From: Hippasteria phrygiana
Taxonomy: Eukaryota; Echinodermata; Asteroidea; Valvatida; Goniasteridae
Assembly: GCA_037893225.1 (NCBI GenBank)
Contig: JAZGUH010000199.1
Coordinates: forward strand, 62,001-126,000
Direction: 5' to 3'
DNA length: 64,000 nucleotides
Part shown: positions 19,020-30,259 of the stretch, piece by piece
Position numbering within the stretch: the stretch's first letter is position 1
Layout: each line of letters begins with the position of its first letter
Translations under genes and position numbers: made by a program
Notes under the pieces: generated by a model
Seen by the model: only the letters and a program-made list of their open reading frames with translations
What the model was told of the DNA's origin: nothing
The model's database searches: none

Positions 19020-20690
19020 TATCGGGGTGATTTTCCAGGCGGGATCCAGCTCAACTCCTGTGCTTCAGTTCAGGTCAGTGGCGTGGCCCCCAGTGACAGT
19101 AGCGGCTCTTTCAGCCCATTTAGGGCACGGAAACAACAGGGGGTCCATTTTCATGGGCCCAACAGCAGCGACCGGTGCTCTTACAACTGCAGTTTCAGTT
19201 CAGCCGTGGGGTGGAGCCTCTTGATTTCCCGCCACAAACTGTTGCCCCAGGCTACCCTTCGGGTACGTGTTTTGCCGTTTTTTCTCAAGCCTTATGCCAG
19301 CTCTGGCTTCCGACGGCCCAACCTTCCCACACCGAACAGCTGTCGGCCATAGCGGACGACGCGTGACATCACGGATCATCCGGGAACGCGAAACCTCAGC
19401 GCACTCCTCACGCTCGCTCTACAGGATTTAACCGACGCCTTTTCGACGTGTCGAAGCGGTATACCGTACATGCCGTATCAGACCCACCTACGTGTAGTGC
19501 AGCTATAGTGACAGTTACAGCAAAAAATCACCGTTTTTTTCGACAACCAACAGCGTCGGCTTCGAGTGTTGAGGGTTTTTTCGTAACCCCCACCGTAGGA
19601 CCTTGGCTAACTCCATTTGGAAAGAACTCGGATCTTATCGTCTCTCGTCAGAGGACTTAAACTTCAAGGAGGAAGTAACGTCAGTGCATGCACTCCGTTC
19701 CAAAGCAGAGAAACAGGAAATACATTTTTTCTGCCCCTGAGATAACGTTCCCTCCCGGTATTAGGAAAGTTTTTTCAAGCTAGCTACTCGAGCGCAGTTT
19801 TTATCCTCTGGAATTATTCTTCTCGGTGCGGCGAGCCGAAGCCTGGCCCTCTCTAGGAAGACAGCATGCTTTCACCGATATCGTCGACACGAATTTGTTT
19901 GTCATAAGAGAAATTCTCCATCCTTGACTGAGATGTTTGGTGCGTCCGTTTTGAGGGACGCCGAGGTTACAGAGAGGGCGAACAAGCTGGCCGCTAAACG
20001 GTGACTTTCACCAAGCCCACTGAGCCTTCGAGTACCAGAGGACGGCGTTTTTTCTCCGTCCCTGAAGACTTTGCCTTAGCTTTGGATCGAGACGTTTCTC
20101 TTCCAGCAGTAGAGGTATTTCCCATAGGGTACATGTACCTTTCAGAGCTTGATGACAACTCCTTTGGGAGTGACAGGGCTAAATTTAGCAGATCCTCTGA
20201 CTCTGATAAAAGTAATTGTCGGGCCCGTGTAAATTAACTTTACATTGTTTTTTCTCCCCTATCACGAGGGTTTGATTACTTATGATCTTGGATCCTTACT
20301 GCCATTTCTGGTTATCATATAGATTTATTATATTCCATTTCGGGTTCGTGTTCCATCTCGAGCCTAACTTAGTCTCGCTTCATGATCTTTGATCATGAGG
20401 TGCAGAAATGTTGAACATGAGGTCCTTTACTGTAGACCTGCCAATTTTTTGACAGTATATTTTTGCTATTTCATGGTCGCCTTGGTCTTATAGATTTCAG
20501 GGGTCTTTGCCCGGTTATTTATTTATGATTGTCATTGATTCTCAGTCAGTGACCTTTTCCCTTAAGTGGTAGAAGATAGTCATCAGCCACTGCCGCGAGA
20601 TGTCTGCCGCAGAGTCCACGTCGGTACACGAGGTTGTTAGTTGGTGAGCAGATTATCGTCAACAGTTCACTCAGCGTTTTCCTGCTCTGC
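19020..20690 (+). other. possible decayed DIRS-type 5' region
   Basis: Higher-GC sequence with broken plus-strand frames (for example SVPEDFALALDRDVSLPAVE near 20,060 and GASVLRDAEVTERANKLAAK near 19,940). It leads into a clear DIRS-type RNase H segment. I cannot assign individual domains; the link is by position only. Confidence 0.3.
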
Positions 20691-20916
20691 TCCTTTACAG
20701 ACGCTTTCAATTTGACAAGATCTTGCCCCTCCACAAGAATGGCAATTTTAGAGTCCGGAGTTTTTTCCTTACTCCAGAGTCAAGGGTAAAGCTCATCACT
20801 TGGACTCAATATCTGCGAACTTAGATTGGTCGCAGCCTTCTTCGTCACTCCCCGGATGTCACAATCCAGACAGATGCGTCGATGTTGGATTGGGGCGCCT
20901 GTCTCGGCAGTCGGAA
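20691..20916 (+). pseudogene. DIRS-type retrotransposon RNase H fragment
   Basis: The plus strand reads FDKILPLHKNGNF, then FFLTPESRVKLITWTQYLRT, a TAG, IGRSLLRHSPDVTIQTDASM and LDWGACLG. The pattern LTPE...L.W...L....g.sL....Pd..I.TDAS..gWGA is that of the RNase H domain following reverse transcriptase in DIRS-like (tyrosine-recombinase) retrotransposons. The catalytic Asp in TDAS is kept. An in-frame stop and abrupt 3' end at a LINE fragment show it is dead. Confidence 0.7.
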
Positions 20917-21210
20917 CGTAGAGTCATCTGCATACATAAATAAGTTGCAATTTTGGGGTATACAAGATGGAAAATCACTACTATAAACGGTGAATAAAAG
21001 TGGCCTTATAATCGACCATTGTGGAACGCATGTTTATGGGCAGGACCTTCTCAATATTTACAGACTGACTACGGCCGCCTAGGTACGACTTAAACCAATT
21101 AATTACAGAAGATGACATATTCAGCTTCTTCAATTTGCCCAGTAGGATTACATGATCCACACAATCAAAAGCTTTACTGAGATCTATGAACACGCTACCT
21201 GTAACTTCAC
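20905..21210 (-). pseudogene. LINE reverse-transcriptase fragment with YADD active site
   Basis: On the minus strand VFIDLSKAFDCVDHVILLGK marks the first catalytic region of a non-LTR reverse transcriptase (FIDLSKAFDxVDHxiLL.KL), followed by WFKSYLGGRSQSV. After a frameshift come CVPQWSIIRPLLFTVYSSDF and LFMYADDST. The YADD catalytic pair is at 20,923-20,934. The usual GVPQGS is degraded to CVPQWS. The fragment is truncated on both sides and abuts the DIRS fragment of opposite strand. Confidence 0.9.
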
Positions 21211-21224
21211 CTTAAGGTGCTACT

Positions 21225-21510
21225 GTAGTAAATATTTCGCCACAAAACTTTACGTCCTGGATGCATGTCGTGAATAAAAATGTCGTGAAAAATTTGTGAT
21301 GTCGTAAAAAAAACGGCCCGTAAAAAAAATCAAACGCTTGCGAAAAAAATTGGCGACAGTCGCGAAAAACAATTCCGACAGTCGTGAAACAAAATGCAAC
21401 GGTAGTGAAAAAATCTGTAGTGTCGTAAACAAAATTGTGATGTCGTAAAATAATTTGAGACGGTCGTGAAAAAAAATTACGACGTCGTAAACAAAATGTG
21501 CGTCTTTGAT
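21225..21510. repeat. degenerate tandem array of GTCGTGAAAAAA-type units
   Basis: About ten drifting copies of a GTCGT(G/A)AAAAAA motif at 20-30-bp spacing. The minus strand is open for about 130 codons only because the unit lacks stops; the Phe/Thr-rich product has no protein-like character. Confidence 0.7.
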
Positions 21511-21514
21511 GTCC

Positions 21515-22655
<1,141 letters not shown>

Positions 22656-22912
22656 ATTGTTGCTGTGGATTTGAGGTTCTTCGCCGTGCAGAATGACTAT
22701 TATATTACTCGGTGTTGCATTTACTGCAACATCTTTTAGACAAGTAAGGAAGATTGCATGAAAGTTTGTTACAAATAGTATTTTTTTAAATGTTGCTTGT
22801 AGGCATAAGTGTCATTTTGGAACAATTGGTACTAATTCTTGATGCGTTTGGCTTCAAATCTGTAGCCTTTTCCCAGCAATGCTTAACAAAATTGTGGATA
22901 TGACTTTCAGAT

Positions 22913-23302
22913 ACTGTTGATGCACGTGTAAAACAACAATCTCATGGAACCACTGTTGTGGAAAGGCACGTTGTCGACCAATCTGACGTTAAAGAGTCCA
23001 GCCGTAATGGTACGAGGTCCGCCAGAATCCCTGCCAAAAGGATCGAGGAGCGAATCCCGGAAATCGATACTAATACAAATCAGATCGGCGAGTCCGTAAA
23101 AATGATCGGGGTCGAAAAGTACATGATAGACCTGGACAGCATGACGCCCGAGGAACTGTTAAATCGAACGGCGATTGTGACGGCGATATCGCAGAATCAC
23201 ATGAAGGAATCGAAGGGGATGATGGGCAGCGTACAGGAGGTTCTACCCCACAAGAAAATCATCATGTTCGACCTTGGTTTGACTCCACGAGGCATCTCGC
23301 AG
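22913..23302 (+). CDS. DUF1647-like protein, exon A
   Basis: Between acceptor GACTTTCAG and donor CTCGCAG|GTATGT the frame is open for 130 codons. The first two thirds are polar and probably a stalk or linker; the last third (MIDLDSMTPEELLNRTAIVT, then KKIIMFDLGLTPRGISQ) begins a conserved domain. The phrase K-x-I-x-x-F/Y-D-L-G-L opens an uncharacterised glycosyltransferase-like family (DUF1647-type, known mainly from nematodes and other invertebrates), usually a luminal domain after a single membrane anchor. The anchor exon would lie upstream and is not identified. Function is unproven for the family. Confidence 0.7.
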
Positions 23303-24214
23303 GTATGTCTTTCATCAGTTTAGTATGTAAAGTTCTGTCATCAAAGTTCTGTCAAGAAGTAAAGCCACGATTCTTTGTTGGCCCAACAGGACTATATACG
23401 TACACATTTCATATTCCACTGTGCATGTAATCTTACAGGGGCAATACAGGTTTATTGGTTTATTGGTTTATCTTCCCTCGGTACCACATTCTTTGTTCAG
23501 TCAAGCGTAAAAAGTATGTTGAATAATTGTACTTTCAGCCAAAGATTTCACCCTCAAGAGTTGATTGAAAATGAGAATGTGTGTTCCGTGAAAATTAAAC
23601 TTTCATATGGTGTGAAAATAAAAGTCATAACTGCTTTTAAAAACAGAGTTATGGTTGTTCCCTCTTCTGGCCCACTTTATAAAACGGGAAACTTGTTTGT
23701 TACATGAACAAATGACGCTCCATAGGCCTACACACAGTTCAGATACAGTTTTTTCCCCAAAATATAAAGGTGACACATGAAGTTGATAGTAGGCTACATG
23801 TACCATTAGAAAGATCTGAACAGGGTCTTTCTATTGGTATAAGGATCATGTATGAACGGCGAAAAACACAAGCACTACAGGTTGTTGAAACGTGAATATA
23901 TCAGTTGTTTGGATGCTCTGGTGTGTGGTTTCCTTGTCGAGTAAACTCGACATTGATAAATACTGTGTGATGAAAGAACATCGAATGTTTAACAAAATTA
24001 AAAGCAGTCCATGTAAAAGAAAATCACATCGATGTTCAAATCACACGGACACGTAGTGTGGAACGGATGTAGGTTCAATAGTTATTTTGTCAGTATACCT
24101 CCAATGTCAGGGGGCCCATAAGGTGCCGAAATTTTCAAAATATCACTTTCGAATTTAATCGTTCTTTTGTCATTTTTTTACTAGTATAATCTTTTCATAA
24201 GTTTCGCCTCTTCA

Positions 24215-24319
24215 GATGAAACGACTTTGCAACGTAGAGCTTCGAAGTTTCAACTTTACCAAATACCCACCGCACGTGAAAGATCTCCACACCTATGCCT
24301 GGAAACCTCTCATAATACG
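24215..24319 (+). CDS. DUF1647-like protein, exon B
   Basis: 105-nt exon between CGCCTCTTCAG and GGGTAAGG. It reads [20 protein letters not shown], then [14 protein letters not shown], and ends in Arg. No stops; both splice sites are strong. It continues exon A (GISQ|MKRLC). The [18 protein letters not shown] core is the best-conserved stretch and gives the family call. Confidence 0.8.
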
Positions 24320-26591
24320 GGTAAGGGTATTATAAACATACTGAAGGTACCTGCAAAGCACGGGCCTACATCCTGTGTATAGGCCCGTACTCAAGTTTGG
24401 CCTATCATTTTTTTCCAACCCTCCGGCGACAGAAATCTACACTTTGTAGTACCATTTTGGAAATTGCTTAATTACTCCTTCGGTCCAATTACTGATCGGT
24501 CCAAAAATGTCATCTTCCATACGTTCATAAGTCGGACATGGTCAAGAGCACGGTCAATTCATAGTTTATCAAGCGACCGAGAATTACTCACATATTAATC
24601 CCTGGCCTGCAGTACGGTATGTCCGGCTCGGTGACAATGTCCGAAGAGGCCTGTCATTCGTGATCAATCATCCGTTCCCCGGGCCTGCTCCAGGGCTATA
24701 ATTTAATGTATTTGGGCATATTTTACTTATACACTGTAGAAACGTTGGGCAAGGAAAAATTGGGCAAATATGATTTACCCAGAGGTTGGTAAGTTTTAGT
24801 ACAAATGTTGGTCATTTTCAAAAAATATTACCCAACACCAGGTGCTCTAAATTGTTGAAATACGTTTGATACATAATGTGTAAAATTTGACCAAATGTTT
24901 CATAACTCAATTAGGCCTACCCCAACTGAGTTGGTCAATATTTGTTTGTCAGTTTGGGCAACAGTTTACCTAACAAAATGAACAACCTATTAGGGAACAC
25001 CAGTTACCTTTTCACTGGTCTGTTTGTGTCAAACGTTTGGTCATGATGGAGAATCTAAAATGTGACGAATTAGGAAAAACAAAGCTAACAATGGATTTAA
25101 CCTGTCAAAATCTACTTGGTGAAGAAAGTTCAGGCTCGCTGCTTAGCGTTTGAAGCAGAGAATAAACCCCACATTTGTTCATTAAACCTGTATAAACTAT
25201 ACAGTGATTTTAACTTGAGCACTTCAATACGTGATATATTTCGGAAGGAAATTTGGCAGTCCTCCAAAAAAGCTTCCAAATATTGGTCTTGATTTGACCA
25301 ATTTCAGGGTTTTTGGAGAGTAGCGCGTACCGTGGTATAACGTGTTACATTTTATCGCGCGCCTTATGCACGTGCGATCAGTCCGCGGGGTTACCGTGCA
25401 CACATCACATCGAGTAATGGCCGGTGAGTAGAGCTGTCTGTACGCTCTCTCGTCTCGGTTCAAATTCAAGTTGAAACTGCCCGAAATATATCATCTTGTG
25501 AGCTGGCTTACGAATGTTTGACAAGATATTTTAATAAGGTGATCAGTGATTCACATAGGCCACCATGTCTTCGATGGTAATCTGTATTTTGTAGTACCAT
25601 GGAGTAGGCGGCTGGCCGCCTGGGGGGTCGTTCTACAGGCAGCTATAACTGATTGATGTGAGGCTTTTATCCATTACTTGTGCACCGTGATCATGATGTT
25701 AATGTTGGTGAAGGTGGCTGTAATGTATTTGAAAGTAACGCTAACAAGACCCGGGATCAGCATATTTAGACTTAAAGCCAACTTGAGAAACCATCACGGC
25801 ATCGGAAAACGTTCTCCAGACTTCGAGTTGATTGAACATAAATATAAAAACAAATAAGGAGACATCATAAATTTGTTAAGAAAAACAGACCAATCAATAA
25901 TAAAAGAGGGCCCCATTTGTGGGGAAAAAGCTTTGACCAATAAAATATGGAAATCAAGAGACCATCTATTGTTCAAAATGAAATAACCAATAAAATGCAC
26001 AACATGCATGACCAACTGTATTGGTGAAAGCTCGTGGACCAACCATTTGGTGAAGCGCTTTTGCCCAACTTCTGGTCACAACGGCTTGCTAAAGACAGTT
26101 GGGAAGTTTCTGACCAGAAGTTGGGAAGTTGATATTTGCACCAAGTTTGGGCAAGAAATTGGTCAAACTAAACACCCACAGTTTTTACTATTGCTACATA
26201 ATATTGGTATTGTTATAGCTATTGCCAATGCTACTTGTTCGGTACTGCTTTTTGCTTTCGCCATAGCCCACCAGTTGTCCTTTCTCCTACGATGCTCGAT
26301 TTTAATAACATGCATATAGGCCTACCACCATAGAAATTTGAATTTTTTTCAGATGCACAATGTGAAGTAATTAATTCAAAAAATGTGAAGTAATTAATTC
26401 TAAAAATGAGAAGTGGGATTCTTACAAGAACCAGACATTAACTCTTTAACTTGAGTTAACACATTCAGTTATTCTCATATACTTTTTAATCATTTTGTTT
26501 TAGTTAGTTCACATTGTGTATTTTTAAATTTCTCTCCGGTACTCTCCATCATGCAAAGCCTGAAATCAAATCGTTTCTTTTTGTTGTCCTA

Positions 26592-27113
26592 GGACATGTT
26601 GGATGAGTTTGGAGTTGTATTTTGGTGTGACGCGTCTGCGCGACTTCGGAGGGACCCGCTGGTTCTGTTCCCCATTCTCAAGGAGCTCAAGGGCTTCAAT
26701 GGCAATAATTGAGGAGTACGGGAGCACCAAGATGTTCGCTCGCACTCACCCTATAAGATGTTCGATGTACTCGGGATAGACAAGAAGAAGTTTGCCAAAG
26801 ATGATGGTTACGCTATGTGCATGGAAGGCAACCGGCTTCTGTTTGTTAACACCGATCTAGTCCAGACCAAAATTATATCACCGTAGCTGGACTGCGCGCT
26901 CAGGAAGGACTGTATCGCTCCGCCGGGCAGCGCGTTACCGGTAAACTTGAAGGCCAGTTCACACATCGGTTTGACCAGGCCGCGCTTGCGCTGATCGTCT
27001 ACAAGAACTTGAGGGGGTGATGTACAAAGGCAACGACCAATCAAAATTGTTCTTTGACGTGGTGGGACTGACCCGGTCTACAAAGGGGTTTGAAAGGCCA
27101 AATTTTGCACATG
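26592..27113 (+). pseudogene. DUF1647-like protein, last exon, broken
   Basis: Starts after TTGTCCTAG with DMLDEFGVVFWCDASARLRR, then LVLFPILKELKGFNGN. The expected continuation (IIEEYGSTKMFARTHP) is one frame over, followed in the first frame by YKMFDVLGIDKKKFAKDDGY and NRLLFVNTDLVQTKIISP. There a TAG replaces what is usually a Trp codon before LDCALRKDCIAPPGS. Two more shifts lead to HRFDQAALALIVYKNLRG and YKGNDQSKLFFDVVGLTRS, ending at TGA 27,113. At least four breaks in 520 bp, yet residues around them are well conserved, so inactivation is recent or partly sequence error. Confidence 0.75.
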
Positions 27114-27642
27114 ATTGAACATTTTGTTCTTAATTTAGGGAATTCATCACTTTCGTTTTTAACAGTTTTGCGGTCCGCCTTCTCGGAGTTGTTTTGGGAA
27201 AAGCAGTGTAAAGGGAAAAATATACCACGTACCACGTTGCATATCCCTGATCATTTCTCATTTAAATTATAAAATATGCCGAAATGAGATCCCTAAGAGC
27301 AATTGTTGCAAGAGATGCCCTTGCCATAATGTATTTTGCACAGAAATTATTTTTTTTCAATTTGCCCATGGATTGTTTAGAAAAAAACAGCAAGGGATAC
27401 CCCGTGTCATTTTGGGTTTTTTTTCCCGAAGTAAAGATTTATCTTTTTCTATTTTTGTTTTAGTTTTTTTTTTTTGTTAAAGGGTACCCTATTCCATTTT
27501 GTTTGATTTTTGTCGTAATGAAGATTCTACACATTAAGTTCCAAACAAACAGAAAACATTGCAAGATGCCCCTTCCAATTTTGGTTGATTTTCCACTAAA
27601 TTAGGATAATTGTTAAATTGTTGCCGAAGTAGAGTTTTGCAA

Positions 27643-27722
27643 CAAAAATATAGCATGGGATAGCAAAAATATAGCATGGGATAGCAAAAATATAGCATGG
27701 GATAGCAAAAATATAGCATGGG
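27643..27722. repeat. 20-bp tandem repeat, four units
   Basis: Four copies of a 20-bp unit, ATAGCATGGGATAGCAAAAA with negligible change; the last ends in TGGGAG. The minus strand reads CYPMLYF repeats, a by-product of the period. Confidence 0.9.
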
Positions 27723-28478
27723 AGTGCCATTTTAGTTGATTTCCCCGAAACAGATTGTCTAAACATGGCTCCAAACTAAGTGTTTTGAAACAGAAAATAT
27801 AGCAAGGGGTACAACTTGTTCAGGCTGATGTTTCCGGATTTTTTTTCAAATTCGAATAAGAGGTTCGAAAAGGAATCTGTGGCTATGGATAACACTTGTA
27901 ATGTGGGGGAATTCGGCTTTTAAGCAATAAGGAAATTAGGCCCCAATTTGTTTTTCATTGTAAATACACCACAAAACAACTAATAATAATAATACAAATG
28001 GGAAAACTGACATAGCATTTACAAACAAAACGATATATCTTTTGTCGTACACATTGTATTTGTGTTCTTTCATAAGTCCGTGTTGGGTATCGGCAAAAAC
28101 AAAATCCTCATTTTCACCATGTATCGAGCTCGATTCGGTTGCACAAAGATATTCGCACTGGTTGTCATTGGATAAGTTTTGTCTACTGTAATTATTAAAA
28201 CAAAAATACGATCAAAATAATGAGATTCTTAAATTTTTCTCAAGTACTCTGAAACTGTTCTTAATATCCATTAAATTGAATTGTTGTATTTCCTGTAAAT
28301 TGTAGGTGCCATTTCGTGTAAATTGACATCGAATCACAATGAAGTATAATTATAACCCTTGCAACAGTTGCCTCAAAGAAAATGTCTTCACCTAGAAAAA
28401 GCAATGAAAAATACAGCAGTTGCAAATTATATTTTTTTTTACTGCGGGAGCGTTAACACTACACCCACAAATATAGTA

Positions 28479-28541
28479 AACAAATAATGAATGTTTATGA
28501 GTGCGATGGAAAGAATAATTTCATGGGACATTCCATCTGTC
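28479..28541. mobile_element. deletion derivative of the 3,908 foldback element
   Basis: CAAATAATGAATGTTTATGA ... GAATAATTTCATGGGACATTCCATCTGTCA equals the left arm joined to part of the right arm, with the centre lost. Confidence 0.75.
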
Positions 28542-28894
28542 ATTTGCTAAAATTTCGTATCGTTTCTTGAAAGTTTTCTCGCCTATATAGACCCTAATGT
28601 CTACCTTAAAATCTAGCTAGGACAATTTCAAATTTACCCCACTGCTATCTGGAAGGCCCTGCTGCAAAGATTTAAAGTTGAGGAAAATCGAATTTGTGAG
28701 GCAAAAAAAAAAGTTTTCCGTTCGCCATGAAACCGCATCCTAAAAAGGTTGCAATAAAACTGTTACGAACCCACTTAAATCTATTAATCCTTTGATGTGT
28801 CTCCCCCAATCGAATTTTTTTGAATTTTGTGAAAATTGCTTCAGTGGCTACGCGCGGCTAAATACCATACAAGGACTGACCACCTTTTAGTCGC

Positions 28895-29215
28895 TCTCTG
28901 TCATTGCCCATGTACACCCGTTATGTACGATATAAAATAGCGCCGAGTTGGGCCATCTTCACCCCGACGTGTTCTACCGGTGATTGCGCTCCTCATCGCT
29001 GGATCGTGGCCGAGGCTGCTGCTGGACTGAAGCATGGACTGTCGTGGCCCCCTGATGTGGCGGACTCCCCCGGGGTTCAACGCCGATCTACCTGTGGCTT
29101 GGCTGATCCAGTGCGGCGTGTGGAGATGCTTGGCTCGCTGGCTGCGCTGTAGCCGTTATTTGCAATGGCTGCATGAAAGGAGGCCTGTTCCTGCTGGTTC
29201 CAATAAGGTAATCGG
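28895..29215 (+). promoter_or_regulatory. GC-rich island with TATA-like box, possible first exon or LTR
   Basis: In an AT-rich neighbourhood this 320-bp stretch is GC-rich. It has GATATAAAATAGC at about 28,929, an open plus-strand frame of about 80 codons from 28,904 and an AATAAG|GTAATC donor-like site at about 29,205. This would suit a promoter and first exon, or an LTR promoter. I recognise no peptide. Tentative. Confidence 0.25.
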
Positions 29216-29219
29216 CCAA

Positions 29220-30140
29220 ATAATATTAACCTAATTTGCCAGCTTGCTATTTAATATTATGCCAGTTTGCATAATTTGCTGCGTTGCGAATTTCTTAGTA
29301 ATTTTGTTTTTGTTAATGCTTTGCTTTTGCAAGAAGTTTAAAGTTGCCGGCTATTTGGGGATGCTTGCTTTGACATAATTGTTGACCTGTTGATTGATTG
29401 ATTTGAGTGAACTAATAAATTGTTCACTGTATTTGATTGGCCTGTTGTTGCCTTTGCTTTGAAAAGTCATGATTCCCGTTTGTATTACTTATTTCTACGT
29501 AACAAAAACCAAACCGCAAAAATTGCCCTAAAATTCCAGCAGAGACAGGGAACGGAATGCAGACTTCAGCCGTGCAATTTCGGATGCCGGAAATCAGTAT
29601 TGGAGTTTTTATGAATCGTTCGAAATGCCGGCATTTCATGTTTTCAAGAAAGTTTGAAAAATGTCAATATTTCTATTAGATATGCTTTTTGGTTTACTTT
29701 CAAGATGGATTTTCCGGCGCTCTTTCATATCGCTGGAAATCAATCATTTGTCGCTCACTGTGTAGGGGGTGGGGCTTATAGGGTCCATTTTTTTTTAAAT
29801 GTGCGGCGCCATCAAGAGCCTCCACATATAGATCAACAGATGACGTCGCGTCATACGCGTCAGCCTTAAAAAATTCATATTAATTTTTAAAAAAAACATA
29901 CATTACAAAATAGTAATCCAAAATTTCCAGAGGGGAGGGGAGGGGAAAGGGTTCCCACAGGGAGAGTCCCCCACTCCCTTCCCCCTTCTTCATCGACCAG
30001 GAATAAGACAAATCATGGGTTGCAACTGACAGAAAAGGGTCCCAGGCATCTTCAAAATAGATTTCAAAGTTAGAAAATCCCAAAATCGGCATCAATGGCA
30101 AACGGTAGGCTTATTACCCTTGTCATTAGCCTTAAGTTTT
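29220..30140. other. no recognisable feature
   Basis: AT-rich with one G-rich stretch (29,928-29,990). No supported gene. Confidence 0.5.
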
Positions 30141-30144
30141 TGAG

Positions 30145-30251
30145 ATATGACAGACACAATAGGAGGGCGCTATTTGATTTGGGTAATCCTTTTGTATGGC
30201 ACAAAAGGTTTACCCAAATCAAATAGCGCCCTCCTATTGTGTCCGCCATAT
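30145..30251. mobile_element. near-perfect hairpin, 51-bp arms, 5-nt loop
   Basis: The left arm (ATATGACAGACACAATAGG ... CCTTTTGT) and right arm are reverse complements with three mismatches, around ATGGC. A half copy beside the hexamer array shows it belongs to a repeat family. Transcribed, it would form a long miRNA-precursor-like or hpRNA stem. Confidence 0.9.
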
Positions 30252-30259
30252 TTCGAGTA

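Larger units (their letters stand above)
22913..27113 (+). pseudogene. DUF1647-like gene, three exons, disrupted in the last
   Basis: Three exons can be joined in frame at the first two borders: 22,913-23,302, 24,215-24,319 and 26,592-27,113. Together they give the conserved order FDLGLTP, then [42 protein letters not shown], then DCALRKDCIAPPGS and, near the end, YKGNDQSKLFF. This is nearly the full length of the conserved domain of the DUF1647-type family, whose fold is glycosyltransferase-like and probably Golgi-luminal (family knowledge, function untested). The last exon has several frame breaks and a stop, so the copy is either a young pseudogene or the sequence has indel errors. The introns (0.9 and 2.3 kb) hold no clear repeats besides TTGGGCAA-rich stretches. 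Confidence 0.65.
27115..28890. other. AT-rich region with one short tandem array and a MITE remnant
   Basis: Loosely repetitive AT-rich DNA with recurring AGCAAGGGATACC-like and GCAAGATGCCCC-like phrases between 27,390 and 27,820. The clear tandem array and the MITE remnant are listed separately. Nothing coding. Confidence 0.5.

Noticed and set aside
18943..19352. Pro/Ser-rich plus-strand frames as a gene
   Set aside because: Cross the border of the 654-bp element and lack start, splice or domain support.
27643..27722. CRISPR-like array
   Set aside because: Four head-to-tail 20-bp units without spacers, in a eukaryotic context.
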